The notes: generated from the letters alone by a model not told the origin. 50,615 nucleotides of DNA from Periconia sp. R9002 (GCA_023627715.1 JAMAHW010000147.1:1-50615), one strand, 5' to 3'. Positions 1-13,013 are shown, numbered from the stretch's first letter. Translations and numbers: made by a program.

Positions 1-266
1 GACTATAATATAGTATATTACTATAAACTATAGTAGTTTACTATAGTTTACTATAAATTATTTAATTTTAATAGAGTTTTAGTAGGCCCTAGCGACTCAC
101 CTATAGTAGTAACTCGCCTATAGAGTACGTTATAACTAGAGTATTTCTATAGCCCCTATAAAACTTAATAGGTATAACTAAGATATTCTCTAGCTATACC
201 TATCTCTTTATATAAAAGAAAAAGAGAAAAAAAAAAAAAAGAAAGAAAGTATTTATACTAACTAAG

Positions 267-421
267 GCTAGCTAGAGTCTTTTTAATTAGGTAAATTTTT
301 TAGTGTTTTCTATTATTTATCTATAAGAAATCTAAAAAAAAAAAAAAAAAATAAGAAAAAACTATAGTTATAGTAGTAATAAAAAGAAGTATTTTTAAAA
401 AGGACTAATTACTCTAGTATA
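267..421. repeat. Direct repeat copy 1, possible LTR of element B
   Basis: About 155 bp closely resemble 13014-13165 in the same orientation, from gctagctagag to actctagtata. Sequence outside differs. Two direct copies about 12.75 kb apart that bracket the Gypsy relics could be short LTRs of an outer element. I found no target-site duplication and no clear polypurine tract, so a dispersed repeat is equally possible. A 12-bp perfect inverted repeat (arms 419-430 and 436-447) overlaps its right edge. Confidence 0.5.
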
Positions 422-455
422 CTACTAGTTAACTAAACTAGTAGTATAAAAATAT

Positions 456-940
456 TATTAGGGTCCTACTTAGGCCTTAAAGTAGGATACTAGGTAGTGC
501 GTAAGAAGAGTAAATAGAAGTATAATATTACGGGATAACAGTAGAGTATATAACTATTAATAAGCACAATGTAATAGATTCTAAATAGTAAATATTAAAA
601 GTAGGGTAGCTCTTTAGTTAAAAGATTAAATTAACGATAAAGACTATCTAAGGAGTGTAATATATACTTACTATATACTAATAAAATTCCTAAGCTCTAT
701 AGCTCTATAGTCTCTATTAGTTATAGAGATATAGATCTTATAGAAACGTTTCTACGTCTCTATTTACCTTAGTACTTATAGAGTTATAGAGCTATTACGT
801 AACCTAGTTACGTGTCTATATTATAGTCCGCTTTAGGTCTAAGATTCTAGTCTTTATCTATATTGTGCTACTTATAGTTATTTTTAAAATTACACTTATT
901 ATAAGTACTAAGAGTAATTCTATAAAGTATAGCTATAATA
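456..940 (-). repeat. 3' LTR of element A
   Basis: On the plus strand it starts tattagggtcc and ends agctataata, that is TG...CA ends converted to TA...TA. It is 485 bp long like 7988-8472 and shares with that copy a middle section (about 690-800) that the copy at 2165-2618 has lost or changed, which makes these two the likely pair. The polypurine tract next to 940 fixes it as the 3' LTR of a minus-strand element. Confidence 0.8.
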
Positions 941-954
941 CTATCCCTCTCTTT
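941..954 (-). other. Polypurine tract of element A
   Basis: On the minus strand the bases just before the 3' LTR read aaagagagggatag, an almost uninterrupted purine run. In LTR retrotransposons this is the plus-strand DNA primer site directly upstream of the 3' LTR. It survives because RIP changes G to A and so leaves purines as purines. Confidence 0.65.
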
Positions 955-1446
955 ATACTTAGTCTTTATGTTTGTCCGTTTTAGAGATTAGGGTATAATA
1001 GTGCTGTAGCCCTACTTATTATTTAGTAAAGCGTTTCTAGCTATTATAGTTTCTTTAAAAACTTAATTTAAGTTATTACTTACTAATAAAGTTTATTATA
1101 ATAGATTTACTATATTTTTTAAGTATTCTTAGTGCGCTAGGCTTAATCTTATTTATATAGGTTCTCCTACTAATAGTAGGTATTATAAAGTATATATCTA
1201 GGCTAATATACGTAGTTCCTATAAAATATCTAGGGTGCTACTATCTAAAGGTAAGTCTATATTTAAAAGTAAAATACGTACGTTTAGGCTTATAGCTATT
1301 AGTAATATCTATTAACTATATAGAAAAGAAAGTATAACGTTAGCTTAATAAGGCTTATAGAGCTTAGGAAGAGCTTTTAAATAAAATTATATAGCTTAGT
1401 AGTACTCTAGTAGAGGCTTATTCTAAAATCTAGCGTCTTAAGAAAT

Positions 1447-1905
1447 TATTACAGCTATGCCTCACAGAATTACTCTTAGCACTTATAGTGAGTGTAATTT
1501 CGGTAATGACTATAAGTGGTATAAGGCCAATAAAGACTAGGATTTTGGGCCCGAAGCGGTCCACAATATAAACACGTAATAAGAGGATTACGTAACGTCT
1601 CTATAGCTCTATGGCTATAGAGACATAGAGCTGTCTCCGTAACTCTGTCGTGACAGAGTAATAGAGCTTATAAATTTTATTAGTATATAGTAAGTACGTA
1701 TTACACTCCTTAGATAGTCTTTATCGTTAATTTAATCTTTTAACTAAAGAGCTACCCTGCTTTTAACATCTACTGTTTAGAATCTATTACATCGTGCTTA
1801 TTAACGGTCACACACCCTACTGTTGTCCCGTAACATTATACTTTTATTTACTCTCCTTGCGCACCACCTAGTATCCTGCTTTAAGGCCTAAGTAGGACCC
1901 TAACA
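1447..1905 (+). repeat. Solo LTR of family A with GAAAT target duplication
   Basis: This 459-bp segment is the reverse complement of the element A LTR and begins tattacagc, ending ccctaaca. It is flanked by a perfect 5-bp duplication: gaaat at 1442-1446 and gaaat at 1906-1910. No internal element sequence is present, so it is a solo LTR left by recombination between the LTRs of a full insertion. It retains more CA/TG than its surroundings (for example cacagaatt and cacacaccc), so it was mutated less. Confidence 0.88.
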
Positions 1906-2164
1906 GAAATAGAAAGAATATCTTTATTTAAAATTAGTTACTTAGTCTTACATAATAGAGGCGGAGTTAGATAAAAAAGAAACTAAACTTTAGTAGACTA
2001 GTTAGTAGGTAGACTTAGAGCTAATCTCTAATTAAAATATTACTACTAACGCTACTACTAGTAGCGCTCCTCTTAGTTTATAGCTAGGTAAAGATTTTAC
2101 GTTATTTCCTAGTTTTCTTTATTTAATAGGGTAGACTAAAAATTCTCTAACTTTTTAAGGTAGC

Positions 2165-2618
2165 TATTAGGGTCCTACCTAGGCTTTAAAGTAGGATACT
2201 AGGTAGTATGTAAAGAGAGTAAATAGAAGTACAACGTTATAGGATAATAGTAGAGTGTGTAACTATTAATAAGCATAATATAATAGATTCTAAATAGTAG
2301 ATATTAAAAGTAGGGTAGCTCTTTAGTTAAAAGATTAAATTAACGATAAAGACTATCTAAAGAGTGTAATATATACTTACTATATACTAATAAAATTTTT
2401 ATACTTTATTACTTTATAGCTCTATAGCTTTATCTATATAGAAATAGTAGAGCGTAGAGTTATAGATCTGTTACGTAATCTTTTATTACGTATTTATATT
2501 ATAGTCTGCTTTAGGTCTAAGATTCTAGTTTTTATCTATATAGTGCTACTTATAGTTATTATTAAAATTACACTTACTATAAGTGCTAAGAGTAATCCTA
2601 TAAGGTATAGCCGTAATA
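2165..2618 (-). repeat. Solo LTR of family A with GTAGC target duplication
   Basis: A 454-bp LTR in the same orientation as the LTRs of element A. Both flanks carry gtagc (2160-2164 and 2619-2623), a perfect 5-bp target-site duplication, so it is an independent insertion reduced to a solo LTR and not the terminal LTR of element A. The middle section is shorter and more changed than in the 456 and 7988 copies. Confidence 0.85.
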
Positions 2619-2769
2619 GTAGCTAAAGCTGTCTTCTAGTTTCTATAAGTTTTCCTATAGTTTTCCTTTCTTATTAGTACTTATCTATTTAACTAAGTAG
2701 TAGTTTTTCCTATTTTAGACCTTGCGTCTAATAATCTTATCTACGTCTTATTATTTATCCTATTCCTTA

Positions 2770-5700
2770 TAGGTATTAGACTTATATACTGCTAGTTTAG
2801 CATTCTAGGGTGCTTTTCCTAAAAGTAAGACGTAGAACACTAAGTAAATTTCTATATTCTTTAGTAGTTCTAATTTATATATAACTAGCGTAATTTATTT
2901 AATAATTTTATATAGGCTAATTTTTACGTAATTAAATTTTAGGCTAGGCTGCTTACTTTTAATATTTTGGCGTTTTAACTATACTTTTTTCCCCCTCTTA
3001 AAATTAGGTCCCTCTTTATAGTGCTAATTATAGTATTTCTCTATTTATTTATTAAAGAACTTAGCGTTTAGTTGTAACTAACTATAAATTTTCTTAATTC
3101 TTTCTATAAATTTCTTACTATTTGCTATCTAAGTATATACGTATTTAGGTAGGTTGTATACGTTTAGGTTAAATCTATAGTTTGCGAAAAATAGTGTAAT
3201 TCCTATTACTACGTTTTTTAAGCTATTATATACTAACTAGGCTATTAGTAAAAGTGCTACCTAGTTATTCTAGTTATAATTAAGGTAATATCTTAAGTAT
3301 TACTTAACTATTTAGTTTATTCGTTCTAACTATCTATCTACTTATAGATAATAGGCTATTATTATACTATATTTAACTCCTAGCGTAGCTGTAATTATAC
3401 TCTATAGCTTTAAATTAAACTGCTTATCTTAGTCTATAATAATTTTATCTAGGATGCTATATTTACTAATTACTATATTAATAATCTTGTACGCTACTAC
3501 TTCTGTTCTACTTTTCTTAGTATATAGCTTAAAATAAGTGTATTTAGTTAGCTTATTAATAATAGTTATTATTCTATTATATTTAACTTTAGTTATAGGA
3601 TCTCTTAACTTTAGTAAGTGCGTAATAAAGTTAATTATAATTATCCCTTATAGTTATTTAGGTGTCTCTACTAGTTGTAGCGTTCTATATAGTATATACC
3701 TATTATACTTATTCCTATAGTAATCTTTATAATCTCTAAGAACTTCTATTACTATTATTCTTACCTTAGGTATATAGTACTATTCTAGTAGTCTTTCTAA
3801 GGTTTTCTCTATTCCTTAGTATCTATATATTAGTAGTTTATAGAATTATTATATAAATTCCCTTTATATTTTTATTAGAATATAGATCCTATTATACTTT
3901 ATATAGAATCTATTTTAGATATCTTCTTATAGCTATTTAAGACATTCCTTAGTAGCTTCTTACTTAATCTATTTATCTAATTTATTACTTTCTTACTTAA
4001 AGTTAGCTACTACCTTATCTAGAATAAGGTTCCCTTATTTATTTTTAACTAGTATTATTCCTATTATCTTAACTTCTAATTCTAAATCTAGGCATCTACT
4101 TAAAGTATCTACTAATTAATTCTCTGCCCCTTTAATATAAATAATTTTAAAATTAAACGTAGATAGGAATTTCTACTATCTAGTGTATTATTATTTTAGG
4201 TCTTTATTTATTATAAACTCTGTAAGGTTCTTATAGTCTATATAGACCTTAGTTCTATATTTCGCTCTTTAGAGATACACTCTCTACTACTTAAAGGCTT
4301 TATATATTACTAACATTTCCTTATTATAGATAGGGTAGTTAAGTTCTAATAGTCCTATCTATTTTAAAAAGTATTTAACTAAATACTTATACCCTTCTAT
4401 TAGGTTAATCTATAGTAAGGTAATACTATACGTAGAATTAGATACGTCTATTCTAATAATCCCTAGCTAGTCTAGGTTAAATATTCTTAAAATTAGTTAT
4501 TTTATAAATCTTTTCTTAATTTTATTAAATAATCTCTAGCATTTTTCTATCTATTTAAAAGGTACATCTTTCTTTATAAGTTGTATAATAGGTTCTGTAA
4601 GTTTTAACTATCTAACTATAAACTTCCTATAAAAGTTTGCTAGTCTATTAAATCTTTAGATATTAGTAACGTTTTTTAGTATAGGCTATTCTTTAATTTA
4701 TTTAATTTTATTTAGGTTAATTTCTAATCTCCCTAGTTTTACTATAAATTCTAGAAAATTAGTTTCTTTAGTATAGAATTTATATTTCCTTATTTTTAAA
4801 AATAGGTAATTCTCCGTAAGTCTTCTTAGGACTTTATATATATATTATATATATTCTTCTTTAGTTTCTAAGAATATTAGAATATTATCTAGGTATATAA
4901 ATATAAAAATGTCTAAATACTCCTTAAGCACTATATTAATTCTATCCTAAAATACTATAGGTGTATTAGTAAGTCTAAATAGTATAACTTAGTATTTGTA
5001 TAGTCTATATTAAGTTCTAAAAGCCGTTTTCTATTTATAGCCTTCTTTAATTCTAATCTAATAATACGCGTTAGTAACGTCTAACTTTGTAAAGATTATA
5101 GCTTTCCTTATCTAATCTTAGAGGTTTACTATTAGTAGTAAAGGGTACTAATTTTTCTTAGTAATAGCGTTTATCTTCCTATAATTTACGTATAACTATT
5201 TTTTAGTAGTCCCCTTTTTGTCTGCAAATATTATTCTATATAATACTAGTAACTTTAATAGTTTAATCTATTCTTTTTTAAGCACTAAGTTAACGTACTC
5301 TCTTTTAATTTATAATTCTTCTTCTAATTTTTAGTAAATAGGTCTCTACCTAGTAGTTTTACCTTCTTTTAGCTTAATCTTAATATTCTATAGTTTATAT
5401 TCTAGAAAGTAACTTTTAGGTTCCTAGAGTAGCTTTTCCTATTTCTTATATTCCTTAGAGAACTTCCTAATATATAGTTTAATATTTGCTGAAAGTTATT
5501 TATATTAATAGCTAATTTTTCCTATTTACTAGTTAATATTAGGGTTTGTTACTTTTAGCTATAGTATTTCTAAAATAATATCTTACTTATCGTTAATTTA
5601 TATTATATCTATAACTATATTATAAAGCTAGAGTTCTTCTAATACTAGTATTAATAGCTTTATCTTAAATTATATTAGCTTTTAGAATAGGTTTCCTTCT

Positions 5701-7100
5701 ATAGTATAAAATTATTGTAGATACTATTTTATTATATACCTTATCTCTTAGTTCTTAACGAATGTTTTAGAGATAAAGTTCCTAGTTACTCTACTATTAA
5801 CTATAATCTATATTCTTTTTCCTTAATAAACCCTGTTTATTATAATGTGTAGTCCTATATTTCTTTTAAGTTTCTTATCTTTAGGCTAGTAATAGGCGCT
5901 TTTCTTTTTTTCTATATACTTAGCGTATTTATTATTTATATATTTATACTATAGCCTACCTATAACGTATAGTAGTAGTAGATTTAGTCTAAGTTTAAAA
6001 ATAAAGTATCCTTTCTACCTATTTTTTAGGTGCTACCTATAGACTTCTTTACGTATAATAGTATTAATTTCTTATTTTTTATTTTAGATTAGCTAGGCTT
6101 AGTGTTTTTTCCTTAGTATTATATAAATCTAGTATTTTACTTTAATATATGATACCTATACTATTTTATAGTGTATAGGGTATCTTATCTAAACTTAAAG
6201 GTCGTCCCTTTTCCTATATTTGTCTTCCCCTAGCTTATCTTATACTAGAATATAGTATTTAATAACCTTTCTAGAAGTATATGCGTTATTAAGCTATTTT
6301 ATAAGCTTTAATAGCTTTTTCTACTCTACTTAAGTAGGTATCTTCTATTTTATAACGTATTTGTTTTCTAACTAGTTCTAAAATAATATAAATCTAGTAT
6401 TATATAAATATTATATTTTCTATTCTTTATAAGCTTCTTTAAGGGTTATTTTTAGTCTAGCCTTCTTAATAAATCTCTAATTCCTAGAGTTATTCTAGCT
6501 CTTTAGGTTACTTTCTTCTATAACCTCTATATAGACTGCCCTTAAATAGCGTTATTTAGGTTTATACTACTAGCTATTATTAGAACTTCTTTTTTCTAAA
6601 GATTCTAATTCTTCTTCTTTTACTATTATAGAGGGTGTTAGTATAGAATATTTAGTAGTATCCTCTAACTTTTTACTAATCTTTCTACTAGATTCTACCT
6701 AGTTATAGGTTCTATCCTTACTTACTACTATTTTTTTATTTTTTCTACTTAAAAACTAGCTATTTTCTTATTTAGCTTTAATGTAAATTAGGTAGTTATT
6801 CTTATAGTAAAAGGTTTAGTGTAGTCTAGTATACTTACTATTAGCTGTAATTTTTTCTCTAGATTTTTTATTCCTAGATTTTTTTAGAGTTTTATCTATA
6901 TTTTTAGCTTAGCTCTTCTTAGCCTTCTTACTATAGTAGTCTTAAGCAAAGTGTCTCTTCTTTCTATAACTATAGTATATAAGGTCTTTTCTCTTATTAT
7001 TCTTAGGTTTAGTCTTACTTCTATAGTTTTTTATATAGTAGCCTTTCTTTCTATAATTAAAGTATTTAAATTCCTTTTTTTTAGATTTCTTATCTTTATT
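2770..7100 (-). pseudogene. Gag-pol relic of element A
   Basis: Minus-strand translation, tolerating stops, gives the usual Ty3/Gypsy order. Near 7080-6900 are two Cys-His zinc-knuckle remnants of gag in which several Cys read as Tyr (TGY to TAY). Near 5000-4850 is reverse transcriptase, with an LTN-type motif followed by YLDN where the active site normally reads YLDD. Near 2990-2770 is an integrase C-terminal region with a KVWL-type start and a conserved YKLELPxx-like stretch, then a chromodomain-like end. Asp-to-Asn and Cys-to-Tyr changes fit RIP. There is no continuous ORF. The 60-residue ORF at 3538-3720 on the plus strand is a chance antisense ORF. Confidence 0.8.
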
Positions 7101-7987
7101 TGCGTTAAGAATTATTAGATTACTATAATTCTAGTTTTAGTATCCCTATAACGTCTTTTTCTTTTTCTATTACTAGAGTTTATTATTTATACTTAGAGCT
7201 TATCTTTTAAGTGCGTTAAGTATTATTAGCTTATCTATATAAATTATTTTATAAGTAATTTCTAGCTTAAGTTCTTCGTAGAATTAAGATATTAGGGATA
7301 GCTTATTCTATTCTGTGTTTATAGACAACTATTTAAATATAGATATATAGTTAAGTACTAATTTTTTTTATTTAAGCTTCTAAAGTCTCTTAGTAGATTA
7401 TTGTTAGATATTCTTATCTCTAAATACCCCCTTAAGTTTCTAAGTAAAGTAGTTAAAGTTACTAAAAATTAAAACTATCTCTAGTTTTTGTATTTTAAGT
7501 GTAAACGTTCTATAATTTATCTAGTAAGGTTTAAACTACCTTATAGCTTTATCTTTAAGATATATAGCTACGTAGGCTACCTTCTTTTCCTTAGTGTTAA
7601 AGTGTACTACTTATATATCTAGATATAGTATAGCGTTAGCTAAGAAAAGTTTTAGTTTATTCTAGGTTCTATTAAACTTTTCTATAGTTAGGAGCTTTAG
7701 TAGTTTCTTAGTTGCGCTTAACTAGAGCTAATAGATAAGTATTAATTATTCTTATTACTTGCTTAGCACTACCTTAAGTTATACTTTATTTTATTTAAGG
7801 CTATCTTTTAAAACTTTATTTTATACTATTAAAGCCTAGATAGCTTCTTTTATTTATTAATAATCTATGTTATCTAATAAATGTACTAATAGAGCTACTA
7901 CTCTTTTAGGTTATTATTTTAGCGCTATTACTTAGCTTAGACTATACGCTACTTACGCTTTACTCTTCTAATACTTAATTATTAAAC

Positions 7988-8472
7988 TATTAGGGTCCTA
8001 CTTAGGCCTTAAAGTAGGATACTAAGTAGTGCGTAAGGGGAGTAAATAGAAGTATAATATTATAGGATAATAGTATAGTGTGTAACTATTAATAAGTATA
8101 ATATAATAGATTCTAAATAGTAGATATTAAAAGTAGGGTAGCTCTTTAGTTAAAAAATTAAATTAACGATAAAGACTATCTAAGGAGTGTAATATATACT
8201 TACTATATACTAAGGAAACTTCTAAGCTTTATAGCTCTATAGTCTCTATTAGTTATAAAGATATAGATCCTATAGAGACGTTTCTACATCTCTATCTATC
8301 TTAGTACCTATAGAGTTATAGAGTTATTACGTAACCTAGTTACGTATCTATATTATAGTCTATTTTAAGTCTAAAATCCTAGTCTTTATCTATATTATAC
8401 TACTTATAGTTATTATTAAAATTATACTTACTATAAGTGCTAAGAGTAATTCTATAAGGTATAGCTATAACA
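7988..8472 (-). repeat. 5' LTR of element A
   Basis: A 485-bp LTR running from tattagggtcc to gctataaca on the plus strand and closest to 456-940 of the copies here. On the minus strand the internal region starts at 7987 with gtttaataattaag; I do not recognise the tRNA used by a primer-binding site there. The right edge directly touches the truncated integrase of element B. Confidence 0.8.
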
Positions 8473-11400
8473 CCTCTATTACTTATAATTAATAAAATAT
8501 CTCTATAATATTACTAGATTTATTCTTATATTAGCGTAGCTAATTTATATACTTTAATTTTCTTAGTAGTAGGGAAATAGTAGCTTATTAGAGTAAAGCG
8601 GTTTACGACTACTAGGATACTATTATAAACTATCCTATTATACCTATATTTAGGTAAGTCTATAATAAAATCTAGGGAAATATCTAACTATAGTTTATCT
8701 AGCTATAGTAGTAGAAATAGTTTACTATATCTAGTATACCTACTAGCCTTTACGCGTCTGTAAGCGTTATAGGTTTATACGTAGTTCTTTATATACTTAC
8801 CTATCTTAGGCTAGTAATAGTTTCTTTAAACTCTCTTAAGAGTTTAAGAGTACTTAAAATAGCCTACTATAAAACTATTATAGTTTCTTTCTATAACCTC
8901 TAGTCTATAGCTTTCTAGGATATATAGCTTTCTCTTATATTCTTAACTACTCTCTTTATTAGCTTAGCTATACTTTAAGAAGGGGTCTTTTAGCCCTATA
9001 CTATTAGAAAATTTTTCTAAGGTTCTAATCCTTAGGTCCTCCCTTTAGAAGTTCTTAATTTTACTTAAAAGTTAGCTAGTACTTAGTTCTACCTACTATA
9101 GCTATACTATACCTAGCTATAAACTAATCTTTACTTAGTATTTTTACTAAGTAGAAATATATACTCTAAGTATAGTAGGTTCTAAGCCTAACTAGTCCCT
9201 TAATAACTATAATATAATAGACTAGTCCTAGCTAGCATCTTTTTCCTATAGTTTATAGTTAGGCCTTTTAAATAGGGCATCTATAGAGTTAGATATTTTA
9301 GGTTTATATATAATTTTAAAGTTAAATAACGCTAACTATTCCGCCTAGTAGATTTAGCGGCTAACTAGCCTAGTAGTAAATATAAACCTTTAAAAGTTAT
9401 AGTAATTAGCTAAAACCTCTACTAGTTTATCTAAGCTTTTAAAATAATATTACTAATATTTAAACGCTTCTACTATAGTAAGTAATTCTTAGTTATACGT
9501 AGTATAGTTCTTTTTTACTAGACTTATCTTTTATAAGTAAAAAGCTATTAGATACTACTACTTTTTACCGCCCTTATCTAAAGTAGTCTAGCTTAGTATA
9601 CTAGAGATTATAAAGCTAGATACATTAGTTTCTATATAAATTAGTTTATTTAGGTTAAAGTATATTAGTAATAGTTTTTAAGAAAAAGAGTTCTTTAACT
9701 CTTAGAAAGTATATTTAGTATCTAGTGTAAGGCGTATAGGTATTAATTCTTCTTTTTATTATTTAGCTCTACTAATCTTAGCTTTATTACCTTTTTTAGT
9801 ATAGTTATAGAGTAGAGCTGTAATTCTTAAAAAACTCTTAATAAATTACTAGTAGTAGTTTATAAAGCCTAGAAAGATCTAAATTTCCTATATACTAGTA
9901 GGTTTAGGCTAGTTTTAGACTACCTTAATTTTTTTTAGTTCTATATAGACCTTGTTTATAGAGATAACGAAACCTAAATATCCTATACTAAAAGTATAGA
10001 ACTTACACTTACTTAGTTTTATATAGAGTTAATATTCTCTAAAATATTATAGAACTATTTAGATATACTAAATATATTTTTTCTTAGTCTAGGAGAAAAT
10101 AAGGATATTATCTAGGTAATAGATATAATATACGTTAAGTATATCTACTAAGGCCGTATTAATTACTAACTAGAACACTACTAAAGTATTAGTAAGGCTA
10201 AAGGGTATAATAGTATATTTAAAATATTTATAGTAGGTATAGAACGTAGTTTTCTACTTATCTTTTAGCTTAATTTAGATTTAGTAAAAAGCGTCTCTTA
10301 GATCTAGCTTTGTAAAGTACCTAGAATAACCTAGTCTATCTAAGGATTCCTAAATTAAAGATAGAGGATAGCAGTTTTTTATAGTAATATAATTTAGGCT
10401 ATAGTAATTAATATATAAGTATAGCCTATTATTTTTTTTTTTAGTAAAGAACACTCCTACTCTTATAGAAGATATTAAGCGTTAGATTTATCTTTAAGTG
10501 AGGTATTTATTAATATATTTCTTTAGAGTTTTTATCTCTAGGGAAGAAAGATTATATAATTACCTATATAGAGGTTATTTACCTTCTTTAAGATTAATAC
10601 TTAAGTAAACCCTTTTAATTATAGTTAGTTCTATAGCTTTCTTTTTATTAAAGATATCTTAGTAGTCTTTATATTAATTTAGAAGAGTTTAGTCTAGTTT
10701 AGTAACAGCCTTATTTAAGTTATCTAATTAAAGTATCTAGAGGTTAGAAAGGTCTTTATTAATAGTTTTTAAAAATTCCCTTCTAGAAAAAATATTAATT
10801 CTTTTATTCTTTTTACCCTTTACGCTATAGAAAAATATTTTAAGGTAGAAATCTAGTTTTAGATTCTAATTTTCTAACTATAGCTAACTTAGTACTACGT
10901 TATATCCTATAAGCTTATTAACTATAAATAAACCTAGTCTATACTAGACTTACTTATTCTAGTTAAAAACTTTATAAAGTACCTAGGTTACACTAAGAAC
11001 TTTTAAAAGTTATCTATTTAAAGTCTAAAAAGATTAATCTATTAGATTTACTTTTATCCCTACTACCTTAGTAAAGTTAAAGTTAATAATATTAACTTTA
11101 TATTCTAAATCTATAAGAGTAGTTCTTTTATAGAAATTCTAGATTAGGAGGATAGTAGGTTTATCTTCTAGATAGTAAACGTTAAAAGGCACCTAAATAG
11201 TATATCTCTCTTAGTTTTCTATCTAGGATCTTCTATATTTATAGTAGTTAGAATAAAAAGGTTAGGCGTCCGCCTTATCTTTATTTAAGAAGTATACTAC
11301 GCCTAGAGTAGAAAGCTTCTTATCTAAGCTAGGTAAAATATTTTCCTTATATTTTTTAGTAAAATAGCCTGTTTTATAGTAAACGTAGTAATTTCTTTTA

Positions 11401-12400
11401 TCTTTATTTATCTTTTTCTACTTATTATTCTACTTATTCTATTTTAGCGGAAAGTTAAATATATTAGAAAAACCCTTATTAAACTTCCGCTTCTTATTAC
11501 TATTAAAGTTCTACCTATTACTTTATAGTTTATTAGATCTAGATTTATAGAATAAATTCTAGGTTTATTTAGAAAAGTTAGAACTTAATTTAGTCTAGTT
11601 AGAACGTTTTAGATTAGACTATTTCTATTTATATCTAGATTCTTATCTCTAGATTAGATTTACGCGGGTCTCTAGAGATTTAATTAAAAACTATTTAGTT
11701 ATAATAATAAAGAGGTACGTTTAGATCTTATCTTTTATAGCGTTTAGGAATTTATAAATATAGTTATAGTTAGAGTTATCTAAAGCGTTCTTCTTATCTA
11801 TTTCTTACTACTAGAGTTATAGAATGTATAAAAGTTTAGAATAACTCTAGCCTAGCTTCTACTTAATAGATTTAAGTTAAGAACGCGCTGCGCGCTCCTA
11901 CTTATAGCTAGTTTTAAGTATATTTTAAAGGGCTAGCTTAAATCTATTCTAAGTAAAGTTCTATAGGTCTATAGTCTCTATAATATTATTCTACGTGTTT
12001 TAGACTTTAGAAGATAAGTAATATTACGTAAACTTAATTTTATTTTAGTTATAGTAGAAATAAACTAAGTTATTAACGTAGTCCTCTACTAGTCTAATCT
12101 AGTTATAATATTCTTATACGCTATTTTTATAATACGTATTAGGTATACGTAGCTTTAGAAGATAGTAAGTAGTATAGATAGGTAGTAATAGCTATTAAAG
12201 AATATTATTACTAATAATATAAGTTTACTAAATTATATTAGGGTTAGGTTTATATAGAATATAAATAGCTAAACCTAGATTAGTCTAGTCTAGATTAGGT
12301 TAAGCTTATATACCTTATAGGTTTCGCTCCTTATTCTTAAGAGCTTAAATAACTTTCTATTATTTAAAGTACTAGATATAATCTTATATAAGCCTAACTT
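8473..12400 (-). mobile_element. Ty3/Gypsy retrotransposon relic B (truncated)
   Basis: A second Gypsy family on the minus strand. A gag zinc-knuckle remnant lies at about 11400-11340 (Cys read as Tyr). Reverse transcriptase lies at about 10260-9960 with a YLDNILIFS motif, followed by KLSKCKFY, a hallmark of Gypsy RT. The integrase zinc-binding part and first catalytic Asp region lie at about 8780-8600, with LDFIIDLPKYRYN and a VNRF that is VDRF in active relatives. The integrase core stops at 8473, where the LTR of element A begins, so the rest of the core and the C-terminus are missing here. Frames are full of RIP-type stops. The left limit of gag is uncertain. Confidence 0.75.
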
Positions 12401-13013
12401 TTTTCTAGAAATCTCTTAGATCTATTAAGAGTAGAAGAGTAATCTTAGGGTTAGTTAAGTATCTATTAGGCGGGACTAGAATAGTCTCTCTTTAGGCCTC
12501 CTAGTCTTCTCTAGAGTTAGAAAACCTTTAGTAGGATAAGACTAAGCCTAGCTTAGGAAGTAAAGACGTTTCTATTATATTTTAAAAGTGTATATTTAGT
12601 ATATTAGATAGAGTTCTTTTATAGGTTTTAGGATTAAGTAGTCTAAAGTATTATTTTAAGGTAGGTGTTTAATTATAAAAAATAGGCTATAGATATAGTA
12701 AATAATAGGCTAAACTAGCTTAATTCTAAAGGTACTAGTAGCTAAAAATTCTATAAATACCTACCCTTCTCTATATAAGTGCTTACTACTTTTATCTATC
12801 TTAGGCTATTCTAGTTATATCTAGTTTACTTTAGTTACGTCTAGTCTACTCTATTTTTATCTAGCCTATCCTATTTATAGCTAACTTACCTTATACCTCT
12901 TAAATATCGCTATTTAGAGTCTTTCTACTAGAGTTTCTTAGTCTAGAGTATACTAGGTCGCTCTAGTCTAGGTATAGCTAGTCTAGGCTAAATATAGCTG
13001 ACCTATAATATAA

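Larger units (their letters stand above)
456..8472 (-). mobile_element. Ty3/Gypsy LTR retrotransposon relic A
   Basis: A minus-strand element bounded by two closely similar 485-bp LTRs (456-940 and 7988-8472). Reading the minus strand from 7987 downward gives gag with zinc-knuckle remnants (about 7080-6900), reverse transcriptase with a YLDD-type box read as YLDN (about 4898-4885), and the integrase C-terminus (about 2990-2770). A polypurine tract abuts the 3' LTR. All frames are broken by RIP-type stops, so it cannot move by itself. Two solo LTRs of the same family are inserted in it. No target-site duplication is seen (aatat on the left, cctct on the right), which suggests later rearrangement. 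Confidence 0.82.

Noticed and set aside
3538..3720. 60-codon hydrophobic ORF on the plus strand
   Set aside because: It is antisense to the pol relic of element A and its composition is simply that of RIP-mutated DNA.
2165..8472. Treating the LTRs at 2165 and 7988 as the pair bounding one element
   Set aside because: The copy at 2165-2618 has its own gtagc duplication and a different middle section; the polypurine tract sits at 941 next to the 456-940 copy.
456..8477. Target-site duplication around full element A
   Set aside because: Left flank aatat and right flank cctct differ by transversions, which RIP cannot explain, so no duplication is claimed.
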